Under the pieces are notes generated by a model, which worked only from the letters and a program-made list of their open reading frames with translations, searched no databases and was not told the origin of the DNA. A DNA stretch of 64,000 bases from Kalaharituber pfeilii (taxonomy: Eukaryota; Ascomycota; Pezizomycetes; Pezizales; Pezizaceae): contig WHUZ01000002.1 in the NCBI GenBank assembly GCA_015179045.1, positions 2,728,001-2,792,000 on the forward strand. The letters are read 5' to 3'. The translations under genes were made by a program, and so were the position numbers. Within the stretch, counting starts at the first letter, position 1. Every line of letters starts with the position of its first letter. Below, in pieces: positions 1-11,748 of this stretch.

Positions 1-375
1 ATGCGCGACAGGCAACGAAGCAGCGTGGAAGCACGGCGACGGGCACGAGCGATGGGGTTGTACAGTACTTGAGGGCAGCGACGACGCCGAAGCGCTAGCG
101 GGCGCAGTGTCAGGAGGAGGCCGCAAAGGCGCAGGCAGAGGCGGTAGCACAGCCCTCATACGTGATGTTCCAGTTCCAGTGCAATTCCTCGCTCTGTCAC
201 TCCGTTCCCCTCCAAGTATAAGTAGTCGCACTTGGCCTTCGGTTCTCCCTCTCTCCCACCTCCATCCTTCTACAATCAGACCTCACGAACTTCCCTGTCC
301 ACAGAGGAGCCCATTGCACCCAACTATCCTTTCCGTTGCTCTAGAGAGTACTCCAAGTGTTCGATACACCTCACA
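1..375. other. Upstream region of the sulfhydrylase gene
   Basis: No convincing coding exon is seen. From about 170 to 375 the + strand becomes C/T-rich, as is common in fungal promoters and 5' leaders just before a start codon. A short ATG frame at the very first base ends after 23 codons and has no recognisable content; it could be an edge effect or part of a neighbouring gene that lies outside the window. Confidence 0.5.
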
Positions 376-2182
<1,807 letters not shown>

Positions 2183-2663
2183 AAGTTTATATATACATGT
2201 GGTGTATTTTTACATTGGAGTTGGAATCGGGATTATGTATTGCTGCTTTTTGTAGGTTATATCAGGTTATTATTATTTTTCTTCTTTTTTGGGGGGGTTA
2301 ATTTACCGGGCTAATGAAGGATGAATAAAATAACCTAATACGGCACAGTTTTATTAGAACTGCCTTTAAGCCTCTGTCAATACAGATTTTGTGGGCGATG
2401 ATAATTTATGTACAGTATGAACAATCAACTTGTCAAATCCCTCGTAATATAGAAAGAAGTCATCATGAAGGTATCAAAAATACAAGTGCCCGAGCCGTCC
2501 GCAGCGGGCCCACCCAGGGTTTGGCAAGTATAGGCAAATTTGCTTGGGTAGAGGGCACATTGCTTTAACACAGTTCTACGTTCCACATTTTACATCTACC
2601 CCAGTAGCACGTTGGTTGTCAAGCGAGAAACAGACAGGGATGTGCCAGCTCGAGTCCACGAGC

Positions 2664-2749
2664 TGAGTCATCCCTGAGCTGAGTCATCCGTGAGCTGAGT
2701 CATCCATGAGCTACGTCATCCATGTTTCTTACAACTGTGTTGCACGTGA
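2664..2749. promoter_or_regulatory. 16-bp-periodic Gcn4/CpcA-like site array plus CACGTGA
   Basis: TGAGTCA occurs at 2664-2670, 2680-2686 and 2696-2702, and a fourth variant TACGTCA at 2712-2718; the spacing is exactly 16 bp each time because the sites sit in a 16-bp tandem repeat (unit approximately GAGCTGAGTCATCCNT). At 2743-2749 there is CACGTGA. TGA(C/G)TCA is the established binding site of the bZIP factor Gcn4/CpcA, and TCACGTG (the complement of CACGTGA) the Cbf1/Met4 site of sulfur-gene promoters in yeast. The array lies about 480 bp past the stop of the sulfur-assimilation gene MET17, with no gene found immediately downstream. Function is inference. Confidence 0.45.
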
Positions 2750-2949
2750 CCATGCCGTTTGAACCTTCTCATTTCATTTCAACTTATTTTTACAGTATGA
2801 GCAGTAGCCCTTGGCTCACAGCACAGCAACCTACATAGACCTTCTCACTCGAACTCGCCATTTTCCACCTGATTGGCCGAACTCGTCACTTTTGCTTGCT
2901 TGTTACTTCTTCACTCCTCTTTTCTATTTTTCGCTAGACTACTCACTGT

Positions 2950-3025
2950 GTAAATATTCTGTGCATAGTGCATGAATATTTACATTGTTAGTACTTTAAC
3001 TATTTGTGCGTAGCGCCTAATAGTT
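2950..3025 (+). other. Two adjacent hairpins with matching architecture
   Basis: Hairpin 1 has 10-bp perfect arms (2950-2959 and 2974-2983; GTAAATATTC and its complement) around a 14-nt loop TGTGCATAGTGCAT. Hairpin 2 has 7-bp arms (2998-3004 and 3019-3025; AACTATT and its complement) around a 14-nt loop TGTGCGTAGCGCCT. Inside both loops there is a further 3-bp stem capped by TAG: GCA-TAG-TGC in the first, GCG-TAG-CGC in the second, so the inner stem keeps pairing while its bases differ. It does not look like a known tRNA or snoRNA. What it does is unknown. Confidence 0.5.
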
Positions 3026-3835
3026 TTGGTGGAATATGTCTGATATCAGAGGGAAAAAGATGCTTGACTGGGAGTGGTGGTGTCCGTACTTCAGATGCTT
3101 CTACAGAGTCACACAACTCAGACATCCAGCGCTTTTGGATCATCGATAAAATCGGTTAACCTAAACCGTTCTCAGTTTTCAGAATTGCAATCGAGGTTGT
3201 GATGGTAAAGATAGGGTAGATATGAAATGGGTGGTTTTGAGGTAGCTGGCCTGCACAATCACAGCAACAATGCAGAAAGGTCCCGCAAAAGATCTCGCAC
3301 CGCTTGCTAAATCCACCTCTTGACCCGTGTCGAGAGTGCCTAGCGCCCTTTCCAGATCCTTCCTTACAATGTACGTGACATCAGGTCAACCGCTCTAAAC
3401 CCTGCTACGAGATCTGATGCTGAACATACTGCGTACTAGGTAACAATTTATCGTACATATGCGGTGAAGCGTATCCCTACGTCCTCGGAGTATGCAGGAC
3501 GCGCAGAATTTACTGCACTCTATGACGCACTGAAAAAAAAAGGCCGGAAAATATCATGATCCTCTCGCGCAAGCCTCTCCTCAAAATAACTCACACATAA
3601 TTGTATCTCACACCAATTGCGTCTCCGGCAATTCCCGAGACCTCCTTGCAACTCAAGCATGCTATGCGGGATATGTTGAATGGACTTGTCCTTCTATAGA
3701 CTTGGCTATGTCCATAGCGACTTACGTTGGCAATACGTTATTAAAGAAAATGACTGAAGTGGTCGCATAATCGACCTGGACCATGCTGGGCGAGAGGGAA
3801 AAGTACATTTTATATTACAACATCGGCCAGTTGAA

Positions 3836-4741
3836 TTAGAGGATGGAATTTATACGACAAAGGTGGACATGTTGATGGTACATGGGATGCTTCGACAGTT
3901 TTTGGGCCTTCCGGCGATGAATACAACGGATTGGGTTTTTTGGACAAAATAGGGACGGGGTTGTCTGCAGCAGAAGCCCTACAGCATCCATAATTGGTTG
4001 GTTCTTAATCCTGTTTGAGGCTGGCTGCCGACTCGATTGTTGAGCAGGTGGCTGTTGTGGGACTGTATGGGGTGGCATACTTGTGCAGGTGCTGTATAGA
4101 TGCACCTGTTGAGGCGCTGGTCGATGATGCGTTAATTATTGTTGCAGCTTGATGTTGGTAATGCTGAATTTGAGGCTGCATCGAGTCTGTGCGATGCTCT
4201 TTACTTTCATTTTTTAATAGTTTTTACTTTTTTTTCGCAAGGACGAGATGTACAGCCTAGCTCGAGGATGGTTCGGAGCGAGGGAAAGGTTATGCATTCC
4301 TCATCTCCTTGTCTATACCCCGCATGGCGTCCACCCTTTCATCCCAGCTGATGACCGCCTTGCCTTGTCTACTAACTTCAAGCAATTCCTCCAATTGAAT
4401 CCTGCCCTTTCGAATGACCTCCAGGATTACCTCCTTGGTCACTGCTGTCTCGAAGGTCTCTCCCATGCACCTCATCCCACCGCTAGATTTCTGGCTTACC
4501 TATGCTTTTCTTGGTCCTCCTTGCTGATAATTGAGTGCGACAAGAGGTCATTGGTGTCTGTGAAGAGACCACTGCCACTTGGCCTTAATATTGTCATATC
4601 TGCGTGGCAACGCCTGTCTTGGACTGCATGGAACTTCTCGCCGTTCACAGTCATCTCCTTCCCTTACCTGGTCCATGCTCCTCGTGAGTCTCCCCTCTCT
4701 TCCTCAGCAGACTCGCTGGGATAGACTCCACTGGCATCCAT
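3836..4741 (-). pseudogene. Decayed minus-strand gene, possibly Myb/SANT-like
   Basis: Several minus-strand blocks read like protein but do not join into one clean gene. From 4741: an acidic start (MDASGVYPSESAEEER), then after a GTAAGG donor a block containing YDNIKAKWQW in one frame and TNDLLSHSIISKEDQEKHR in another, then a helical block ending ISWDERVDAMRGIDKEMRNA with a stop at about 4292. Further left (about 4190-3836) are Q/P/S-rich frames interrupted by stops. The YDNIKAKW motif recalls fungal and plant Myb/SANT-like DNA-binding proteins, but this is a weak resemblance. I call it a pseudogene because reading frames change without good splice sites. From 4742 to 5230 I see only a P-rich minus-strand frame with stops and otherwise nothing. 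Confidence 0.25.
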
Positions 4742-5230
4742 CGTCGGTTTCAAGTGAGGCCAGGCTGAGGTGCTGTGACTGTCGGAGCGGGCGGATTGGT
4801 TGGAACTGGGCCGTGGATGGGCAGTTGCGAACTAGACAGCCGCTTGGTGGTTACGCTACTCCTCACTACGCGGGCCTTACCCTGAACTTATTGATGCCTG
4901 GCCTTCGTACTATTAGTATATGGACCCTTACCCTCATTCTCGACCCGTAGCCTTATCCCATCTCCATACCTCAGTACCCTTTTTTAATATTTATTTTGTT
5001 ACTCGTACTAGTCCGATTTTCAACTCTCCCGCGCTGACATATTTTGTTGCCATCGGGGTACAGAGTATGGAGCGAATAATCCACAGGATTCGGGCAACTA
5101 CACTTAGCACCTATTTCAAGTTCTTTTCCATAAGCGATGCATAGTTACATGAGGACTCTACCTCCACTTCATTACATCTATACACAAATTGGCACTTCTC
5201 AGCATCTGCCCTCTGCTTGTACCTATTCAC

Positions 5231-7157
5231 CTATTCCTTCACCACGTCCCCGGCACTTCCTGTCCCTGGACCCTCTCTACTTCCCCCTTTGCCTCCCGTA
5301 TTCCTCCCCCTGTTGCACCCAAATATCCCCTTCAGCCCCCTCTGTCCCCTCAACTCCCTCCTCGCTGCCCCGTCCAACACTGCCTCTGCATCATACCCCC
5401 TCCTCCCCACTCCCCCATCTACCACCCTCACCAAGATCGCCATCAACACTGCACTACACACACTCACCCCCACTATACCTGCCATCACCGAATTACTCTT
5501 CCTGAACTGCAGTGGCCCTGGCACATTATCACTCGCCCACCCCGTGTACAAAGCATATGTGGTCATGATGCTCCCTGTATTCCCCAACCCTGTCACCAGT
5601 GCCGTCGCAGCCGCGACACCGATGTCGCCGTGACGCGACTGGAAGATCTCGCTGATCCACGCCATGCAATTCGGAGTCGTTGGTCCCAAGCCAAACCCGA
5701 CAATGAGCAACCCGACGTACCTCGGCCACGGGTTGTCTAGGGAGCCAGCATACGTCGTGATGAGGAGGCCGGTAATTTGGAGCAGGGCAGGGAAAATAAA
5801 GAACAGGTAGCGGTGGCGGTGAAAGCGGTCGGAGAGTGGGGTGACAATCAAAATAGCAATAAGGTCACACTACATATACATCCATTAGTCACGTGCTCAG
5901 TAAACATTGAAGGGAAATAGAAATGGTACATACCACCCAGATAGGCGCAAAGAGCAACGATAACTGAATACCAGTTAACCCAGGGATTGCGGCCCTAATA
6001 ATCAATGTCCCGAAGCTCTGCAAACCGATGCCGACACCAACAATGCCAAAGTACATGATCGTCAGCGGCCAAATCCGCCAATCGCAAAGCACATTCCATA
6101 GCTCACGAAGTCCCCATGGCGGAGCATGATACACTCTCGTCAAGTCCTGGTAATGCAAAAGTGCATCTTCACCCTTCAGCGCTGGCCTCTCCTTCGGCAG
6201 GAACTTTTTATATCCCCTTCTAGGCTTCTCTGGAGATCCTGGGGCCTTTGGCCGGTCAGGAAGCCACCACAAGATGAGAATGCCCAGGAGGAATGTGACG
6301 ATGCCATAAAGAAGGAACATCCATTGATATCCAGTGAGACTTCCATAGCCGTCCATCTTCTGAAAGCCCGCAGAGACAAGGCCGGCGACAGCAGCAGAGA
6401 CTTGCGCAGCAGTGAAGTATTGGCCAATGCGTTTGCCGGTACGGCTGGGGGGGTAGAAGAGGGTGAGGTAGTAGGCCATTCCAGGCCACATGCCAGCGAT
6501 GACGATGCCGAGGAGGAGACGTATGAGGCTGTTTTTATTGTAAGTACTTATCTACCTCCAATGAGTATGTTACTATAAAGGCAACTTACTAGAAGTTCCA
6601 TGCTGTACTCAGAGCTGCATGGCAAGACCCCACGATACCGACTCCCAAGACCACTCTGCTCATCCACACGTGTGGAGAGACCCTGGTCATGATGAGATTG
6701 GCGGGTACGTCAAACAGGACGTAGCACACGTAAAACAGTGCTAACCCAGTACTGACCTGTTGGGGCGAGAGGTCCAGCTTCTGACTCAACGAATTGCCAG
6801 TCTCCATGTTCATTGTGAGTGAAAGGCCGACATTGGAACGCACGGCTGCACAGAGGAAGTAGAGAACCCAGAATGCTGTTTTCATGTGGAATTATCAGAG
6901 TTTGGGCTTAGAAAACATGACCCGTAGGGCACCTGATTTTTACCTGGTACTATTCTCAAATCCAGCTTCCTGTAGACAAGAAACATGGGTTAGCATGCGC
7001 ACACTAAATCATCAGATAATGGACGCCAATTGGCATGTTACACTCACCTGTAGACCCTCTCAACCTTTGCGTCCAAAATTTCATCATCTTCTCGTTCTAG
7101 ATCCTTGGAGTGGCTGTCTGCCCGAGACCTATCGCTCAATTCTGTGATTTCTGCCAT
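5231..7157 (-). CDS. MFS transporter, anion:cation symporter (Dal5/allantoate-type) family
   Basis: Plasma-membrane 12-TM carrier; the family moves small organic anions such as allantoate, nicotinate or pantothenate with protons. Exons on the minus strand: 7048-7157, 6944-6969, 6590-6875, 5934-6528, 5231-5869, summing to 1656 nt (551 aa), normal for the family. The second exon is only 26 nt. The protein begins MAEITELSDRSRADSHSKD, followed by KLDLRIVPAFWVLYF, the usual approach to TM1 in this family. YVLFDVPANLIMTRVSPHVW matches the TM2/loop signature, and VTPLSDRFHRHRYLFF the loop between TM8 and TM9. The C-terminus after the last TM is unusually G/R-rich. All introns have GT-AG ends. Substrate cannot be told from sequence. 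No linked pathway genes. Confidence 0.9.
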
Positions 7158-7754
7158 CAGGCGCAAGCAGAAATCTAAGGCGCCCACTCGCGAATTATAT
7201 AGTCTGGGAATTTAGATTAAGCGCGTCTCGCTTGACTCTTGGACTGCTCGGTACCGATGTTGAGTGGATCCCGGGTTGGATGCAGTATGCAGGTATCGAG
7301 GTAATATAAACCTCAGAAAGTATAATAGCTACTTATGTTACGAGTTGCTATTTCTGTACTTAATGTAACAAGCAAACGATGTCGGCGTCCACCATATCGA
7401 TCAATCTCGCTTTCCAACACATACCCCAACATGAGGGACCTTCCATACCCTCTCTATCAACAATCCGGACCCTTTGCCAGTTGCTCTTATGACTCTTTGG
7501 TATCTAGTTAGATTAGTTTCTAAATCACTGTTTCTCTCTCCTTTTTTTCCTTTCTTTTTCCCTTTCCCTTTCCCTTTTTCCTCGCCTCCTTCATCCGGGT
7601 GCTATAAGCGCATTCTCCCTTCTGTGATAGGTAGAGTTGCCTATGGAGACATTAGAAGACCAGGCTGGCCATATCCCAAGAAAACTCCACCATCACCGCC
7701 AACCCCGGGGGATCACAGACAGGGAGTCCAGGGTTTTTGTGCAACAAGCGGAGC
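7158..7754. other. Upstream region of the MFS gene
   Basis: No coding exon supported. 7520-7600 is a T/C-rich tract (repeated CCCTTT on the + strand). The first 300 bp should hold the MFS promoter; no specific site stands out. Confidence 0.4.
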
Positions 7755-8193
7755 TTAAGTAGTAGTCCCGTAGAGTCCATAGGCTGTGACACTATTCAGG
7801 ACGCGGAGGTGCCTCTCATGGTATGATACTAGAGCTGCCATATCGTCAATTTCCTTCTGGAGAAGTATCTCTGTGGTAATGGCGCGCGGGCGGGCGGGCC
7901 GCCAACGTGCCCTCTCCCAAGTCACCATCTCGCTCTCTGCTGCTGTAGCTGGGGTGCGGTAGGTTGGCCTGTGTCGTGCGTGCGTGGGTGCCTGCTTTCT
8001 CTGCTGGAATAAGATTGTCCATATCATGTCCTATATATACCCATACCACATCGTATCGATTAGCAGCATACTGAGGTTGCTTCTCTCCAGGACCTTTTAA
8101 TCTGTTGACATTGATGAGCAGCACTTGGAGCTTTGCAATTGACGGGGAGAGTGAAGGGTGGTGGGGGTCGAACCTGGTGGCATTCCCAGACAT
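7755..8193 (-). CDS. Possible small hypothetical protein, 2 exons
   Basis: Tentative. Exon 1 (8047-8193) starts MSGNATRFDPHHPSLSPSIA and continues with LQVLLINVNRLKGPGEKQ. A 43-nt GT-AG intron (8004-8046) joins it in frame to exon 2 (7755-8003), which ends IDDMAALVSYHERHLRVLN followed by about ten residues. The product would be 131 aa, soluble, with a basic middle. Both halves have balanced, protein-like composition, but the intron is short with no clear branch site, and I recognise no family. It may be an orphan gene, a remnant or chance. Confidence 0.3.
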
Positions 8194-8646
8194 CCAACCT
8201 CTGTATTTGACAAGGCGGCAGTTATGATTGCCCTTGCCAGTGCTTTATTTGAATCCCACGTGCCAAACCACCACATCTCTCCTGGTTACGAGACTAACAT
8301 CCCTCCACCTTATTCCCATACCACCCTCATCCGCAAAATCGAATATCCGCCACTCCCTATTATCCCCTCTTGATCACGGGCGTCTTACATCAAAAAAAGA
8401 AAAAGAAACCCACAAAACATCATGAGACATAGATATATACACTATGCCGACAGCAGCCAGATCATATCCATTAATATCCACATTCTTACCATCCTCAAAC
8501 TTTCTACATGCAAATATTTCTACATCCTTTAGTCACTTGCCTGCTTTTGAGTCTCATTCTGGTAGTTATAGTCCTGATTCTATATCCTGATGTCAAGCGC
8601 GAGAATTTGACTTAAGAATTGTTAGAATTCATGCGAACAAATAAAA

Positions 8647-8720
8647 ACAAGTTGCCCTGATTCCGACTCGCATTTCTAGCCCCAAAATGATCATTGCTGG
8701 AACCGGAGCATTACAGTTTA
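8647..8720 (+). repeat. Dispersed element, copy 1
   Basis: Shares an ordered set of words with copies at 40342-40450 (+) and 60433-60525 (-): an ACAAGTTGCCC/ACGAGTTACCCC start, a GGTTCC-like word (here GATTCCGACTC), TTTCTAG, CCCAA, GATCATTGCTGGAACCGGAG and GCATTACAGT at the end. The CGGTTCCA near the left end and TGGAACCG near the right end are inverted repeats in the better copies. This copy is missing about 15 bp in the middle. A MITE-, SINE- or LTR-fragment origin is possible; I cannot tell which. Confidence 0.5.
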
Positions 8721-9011
8721 ACTTGGAAAAAAAAACACCTTTACATGGCGTCCATTATTGGAGCCAACCGAGCTCAGTTTACACGAGCAGGAAAAAGGTT
8801 ACATCTTGAAAACCACGCATTAATAGCAAATTCCGAATACCAATGGAGAACGCCCCTACAAATACGCGCGGAAAATTTGAGGTATGGACACATCACTACA
8901 GTATAACCGTTCTTGAGCCTTTCTCACTTCTCTACGGTTTCAGCCCTCCGATCGTTCCCGTTACGTTCAGATTGTCGGTATTCAGCTATATTCAGGTAGT
9001 TTATAGATCAG

Positions 9012-9017
<6 letters not shown>

Positions 9018-9047
<30 letters not shown>
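9018..9047. repeat. T30 homopolymer
   Basis: Uninterrupted run of exactly 30 T between TATTAA and AGCGG. No target-site duplication is visible around it. Two other 30-nt homopolymers occur in the window (11717-11746 and 32451-32480). Confidence 0.9.
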
Positions 9048-9049
<2 letters not shown>

Positions 9050-9153
9050 CGGTTTGAGGACTTATGATTTGTTCTAGGATCAGATAAGCCTCTGGTGCCC
9101 TAAGCATTTTTATTACGGTTCCAGTCGGTGAGTTCCAGTTTGGTTTGTTCGAA

Positions 9154-9257
9154 GCGAGACCGGAGTGCAGGGAAGTGTAAAAGACTAGAAGAAAAAACAT
9201 TCGAATACCTGTGTATCATATAACACTTTGCCAAGGTGTTGGGCCGCAGCGTGACTT
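9154..9257 (+). repeat. Direct repeat copy A beside the PD-(D/E)XK-like gene
   Basis: Matches 10594-10712 in the same orientation. Shared words in order: ACCGGAGTGCAG, GAAGTGTAAAAGACTAGAA, GGAATACC/CGAATACC, TTTGCCAAGGTGTTGG and CAGCGTGACTT, with small indels between. Copy B lies just upstream of the start of the gene at 9646-10417, so copy A may be the leftover promoter of a second, lost member of the same gene family. Confidence 0.65.
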
Positions 9258-9645
9258 TTACGCTAAAACGCTGCCCAAAGGTGCGAAAGAGGGTGGCCAT
9301 ATTAGGAAATCGCCGGCATCCTGTCGTGCAAGCCTAGGAGAGCATAATGTATAGGCAGCCCAAGGCTGCCCTTCTCCCATAAATCTTCTTACCCTCCATG
9401 CACTTACTTAATCCTAACTAGTTAAATCTCGTTGCATACCCCTACCGTCACTTAGAGCTAAATCTTGTACCCGAACGTAGCTCCGCCCCCCGACATCCCC
9501 ATAAAAAAACAAATAACCTTATTAAATTTCATACCACAACGAAAAATAGATACTAAGTCATACAAACTAAGAACAACAGCAATAAACCTCCCATTAATAA
9601 CCCAATTAAACTTCTTAAAACACCATAATAAAAAAAAAAAACACT

Positions 9646-10417
9646 CTACCCGTCAACCTCTTTCTCTTGCACGATTCCTCCATCACTCAGTGCAAACCAA
9701 ATACAATCCACCACATCCGAATACTTGTTCATCCACACATCCTTCTCTCCCTGTTCACCCATCGTATCGTACATTACATCCATCTTCAAAGTCTTCTGAA
9801 ACGACTCACCATCGTACCGAATCATGCGCCAACTCTCTCCCACTGTAACAAATCCATAAACCACCCCACTACCATTATTTTCTCTCATGTCCCTCATAGT
9901 AAGCAAACACTGCTTCATCGCCTTTCCAAGGGAAGATCTCTTCGCCTCAACCATGAGAACAAACTTTTGATCTGTGACCGAAACCAAGTCCACCACCACA
10001 AACTCCTCTTCGCCCCCCGTCTCGGAATCCACAGAAGCAAGCACCATTTCCCTTCGCAAACGTACCCACCTTCCCGTAGAGCGTCTAAAATCCGATATGA
10101 TAGGACTCAGGATCGCAAAAAACCAAATCGTTAATGTTGGACTCGTTGAAATCTGTTGTATCCTCCATAGGATAGCCTTCGGTATCAATGTACTGTACAA
10201 TTCCGTTGTACACTTTTTCCTTGGTCTTGAGAAGCTTATCCCTATCCATTCCTTCGGCCTCATACCCAGCTTCTTCCAACATTCTCGTAACCGTTACGGC
10301 TTTAAGGTTTTCGATTCTGACCCCCAGCCTCTTCTCGGCCTCTGCCTGGGTTACCTTGGAATACGGAGTAGCCCATTTAGCCTTTCTCTTCTTCACCTCG
10401 GTATTATCGTCACCCAT
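9646..10417 (-). pseudogene. PD-(D/E)XK nuclease-like fungal family protein, frameshifted
   Basis: The minus-strand frame from ATG 10417 begins MGDDNTEVKKRKAKWATPY and runs to about 10118. The sequence then continues in another frame (from ILSPIISDFRRSTGR) to the stop at 9646. The change of frame falls at a run of six A on the + strand (10117-10122); one base fewer there would give a single reading frame of about 256 aa. The downstream half carries DSETGGEEEFVVVD and then FVLMVEAKRSSLGKAMKQC. The D followed by E-x-K (VEAK) in adjacent strands is the pattern of PD-(D/E)XK nucleases; this matches a large family of uncharacterised fungal proteins that I recall by pattern only. The C-terminal VVYGFVTVGESWRMIRYDG block is also typical. 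It may be a true pseudogene or a sequencing error in a homopolymer. Confidence 0.6.
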
Positions 10418-10520
10418 TTTCTAAAATCAACAACTAATCAGCTTGTACCTCGACAACGAAAGTGAATCTTGAACTCACCGATAGAAAAAGGTTACCTGGT
10501 TAGGCTCCAGAGATAAAGTG

Positions 10521-10590
10521 GGGCGATACCGTAGAGTGATTAGTTGAACCGAGGTGGGCGATACCGTAGAGTGATTAGTTGAACCGAGGT
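10521..10590 (+). repeat. Two perfect 35-bp tandem repeats
   Basis: Unit starts GGGCGATACCGTAGAGTG and ends GAACCGAGGT; copies at 10521-10555 and 10556-10590 are identical, and a third partial copy (GGAGCGATACCGG) leads into direct repeat B. Lies 100-170 bp upstream of the frameshifted gene's start. Confidence 0.85.
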
Positions 10591-10593
10591 GGA

Positions 10594-10712
10594 GCGATAC
10601 CGGAGTGCAGAGAAGTGTAAAAGACTAGAAATAAATCTACGCAACGAGGTTGGAATACCCCACTATATAAACCTTTGCCAAGGTGTTGGATGCAGTTGAC
10701 ACAGCGTGACTT
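10594..10712 (+). repeat. Direct repeat copy B, upstream of the PD-(D/E)XK-like gene
   Basis: Partner of 9154-9257. Read on the minus strand it includes a TATATAG/TTTATATAG TATA-like stretch, which would sit in the promoter zone of the gene starting at 10417, although about 240 bp upstream of it. Confidence 0.6.
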
Positions 10713-10910
10713 AGCCTCACAATCTCTCGGCCACTATGCTCTGTTAGAAAAGAGGAAAGTTCTGACGAAGGGGAACAAGAACACACAAAGGTAAAAGAAC
10801 TAGAGATTGGGACACAAGACGAAGACCGGTTTAATATAACTTAAGAGGACGACGAAACAACTGTAAGACTGAACAGAATAACAACTTACTTATACTGTGA
10901 CCATTCACGG

Positions 10911-10937
10911 TGATGATGATGATGATGATGATGATGA
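10911..10937 (+). repeat. (TGA)9 microsatellite
   Basis: Nine uninterrupted TGA units; read in the other frames it gives runs of Met or Asp, which are not real coding sequence here. Confidence 0.9.
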
Positions 10938-11716
10938 TAGAAGGCAAGCCCCTCAATATATACCCGTCACCTTCTGGTACCCCCTTTCCCCTTTTGGTAG
11001 TCTCCTCTCCCCCCCAGGCCGTCATGGTCTCCCCTTCCCTCCTGAGTAGTCTCATCGCCCCCCAGGCCGTCACCCACCGTTGCATCATCAAGCGCCAAGA
11101 TTCCCACAGTAGCCACAATAGGAAATCTCGATTTTAGGGTTTGGTGATCACGTATGTAGCAACTCGGTACTGTATTGTATTGAAGCTTGTGCAGGCGTAG
11201 AAATGGTCATCATAGGCGTTATGTTACTAATTCAGACTTACAATATTGTATTTCGCTTGACCTAGACTCTGCCCCACATATCATCCCATGTAGTGGCTTA
11301 CCATATTTGTATATATCCTGAGGTGCATCCACAGCGTTTTTGCCGAAGCTGCTCACACATTTGCCGCGGGTAATATCCTATTCCCCCAGCTACACCATGT
11401 TGTCATCACAGACATGAGCTATCTAGGTCCTCAGGACCTGTAGACCACAGTACCACGCCCACAGAACTTTTTCGCTTTGGATATTTCTTTCCCCTCCCGG
11501 CACTCGCCGCACCCAGAAAGCTGCATTATGATATTACGCGCAGAGAAAGCGTAACTAGCTTACCCGTCCAACAGGACCGTATTCAGGGTAACAGCTTATT
11601 ACCTAAACACCGCTTCTATCTCCACTACAAGACCAAGCCAAATCCTGATATCGCACACACATTGAAGAAGCATTACAGCCAATAGTTTTATCTTACTCAT
11701 CCATTCATACTTAAAG

Positions 11717-11746
<30 letters not shown>
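11717..11746. repeat. A30 homopolymer
   Basis: Uninterrupted run of exactly 30 A between TTAAAG and TTAG, with no target-site duplication visible. Confidence 0.9.

Positions 11747-11748
<2 letters not shown>

Larger units (their letters stand above)
2183..3835. other. Gene-poor region downstream of MET17
   Basis: About 1.65 kb without a supportable coding exon on either strand. It contains the MET17 3' region (T-rich, with a run of seven G at about 2290), the periodic Gcn4-like array with a nearby CACGTGA (2664-2749) and two adjacent hairpins (2950-3025), each listed separately. The rest shows nothing recognisable. A non-coding transcript is possible but unproven. Confidence 0.5.
8194..9645. 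other. Gene-poor, repeat-bearing DNA
   Basis: No gene supported. Holds one copy of the dispersed element (8647-8720), a pure run of 30 T (9018-9047), direct repeat copy A (9154-9257) and an A-rich segment at about 9490-9640. Frames seen here are short and of low complexity. Confidence 0.5.

Noticed and set aside
4248..4724. 158-codon + strand frame
   Set aside because: Composition is S/L/P/H-rich without family features, and the opposite strand has the better coding signal; it is the antisense of the decayed gene.
5189..5740. Several P/S/H-rich + strand frames
   Set aside because: They are antisense to the 3' exon of the MFS transporter, whose frame is clearly the real one.
8150..8200. tRNA-like GGTTCGACCCCCAC on the minus strand
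   Set aside because: The T-stem does not pair and no anticodon or acceptor stem can be formed around it.
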